DNA of 64,000 nt from Phaeocystidibacter marisrubri. GTDB lineage: Bacteria; Bacteroidota; Bacteroidia; Flavobacteriales; Schleiferiaceae. The translations under genes were made by a program, and so were the position numbers. The notes under the pieces are model-generated. The model was not told the DNA's origin. It did not search any database and saw only the letters and a list, made by a program, of their open reading frames with translations. This document shows positions 63,943 to 64,000 of this stretch, piece by piece. The stretch's first letter is position 1; each line of letters begins with the position of its first letter. The stretch is from positions 953,569 through 1,017,568 of the forward strand of contig NZ_WBVQ01000002.1 in assembly GCF_008933165.1 (NCBI RefSeq). Direction: 5' to 3'.

Positions 63943-64000
63943 ATGGGCGACCGCATTTACTTCATATCCGACCTCCACCTTGGTGCTCCCGATTACGAGA
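63943..64000 (+). CDS. lpxH: UDP-2,3-diacylglucosamine diphosphatase-like phosphoesterase, start only
   Basis: Nineteen codons are visible from the ATG at 63943: MGDRIYFISDLHLGAPDYE. The ISDLHLG motif, with Asp and His as metal ligands, is typical of calcineurin-like phosphoesterases, and in this position of LpxH, the lipid A pathway enzyme. The gene runs off the window; the assignment beyond the phosphoesterase fold is probable only. It follows the PfkB gene closely and may share its mRNA. Confidence 0.65.
   Translation, partial: MGDRIYFISDLHLGAPDYE

Overview
The window is a chromosomal piece of a member of the Bacteroidota, most like the marine Flavobacteriales (Cryomorphaceae/Schleiferiaceae type). 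The reasons are: two secreted proteins with type IX secretion (T9SS) C-terminal sorting domains, many lipoproteins, a DUF5686 protein, a CusA-TolC fusion pump, monomeric isocitrate dehydrogenase, promoters of the Bacteroidota type (TAnnTTTG -7 box) and almost no Shine-Dalgarno sequences. No rRNA, tRNA, CRISPR array, insertion sequence or prophage was seen. The ends cut a helicase gene (left) and an lpxH-like gene (right).

Layout. 0-3.3 kb: ligase-associated type DEXH helicase, FMN reductase and thiL, all minus. 3.5-5.4 kb: a plus operon AhpD-like / DUF1348 / AraC regulator. 5.4-11.3 kb: a giant secreted adhesin-like protein built from four long super-modules. 11.7-16.2 kb: NADP-type glutamate dehydrogenase, a lipoprotein, a tandem-duplicated Spy-like protein, plsC and gatC. 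16.2-23.1 kb: TetR-TolC-MFP-RND efflux operon with an operator-like repeat cluster. 23.2-28.8 kb: LytTR regulator plus propeller histidine kinase, then a T9SS-exported protein. 29.4-33.9 kb: kbl convergent with a RecB/AddA-like helicase-nuclease. 34-38.5 kb: DUF5686 protein, lipoprotein esterase, MFS transporter. 38.6-41.7 kb: superoxide dismutase, then a tight three-gene operon (a self-duplicated unknown protein, a sterol-desaturase-family hydroxylase, a BatD-like exported protein). 41.7-47.4 kb: isocitrate dehydrogenase, then an ECF sigma factor / dual-membrane anti-sigma-like protein / lipoprotein operon behind an ECF-type promoter. 47.5-53.2 kb: heavy-metal efflux operon. 53.3-60.9 kb: RseP, M1 aminopeptidase, biotin carrier, DUF4399 lipoprotein, thioesterase, DUF4173 membrane protein and a 52-residue ORF. 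61-64 kb: lipoprotein, PfkB kinase, start of lpxH.

The strongest system-level candidates are the operon at 44.3-47.4 kb, whose middle protein has a sigma-binding-like N-terminus, one inner-membrane helix, a periplasm-length linker and an outer-membrane barrel; and a recurring promoter layout in which the -7 box lies exactly 4 nt before the start codon of seven unrelated genes (5 nt in an eighth), which predicts leaderless mRNAs. The intergenic spaces also carry degenerate short-period and palindromic repeats of unknown role.

Functions are assigned by reading the translations, without database searches; start codons were moved inward where the promoter or signal peptide indicated it.
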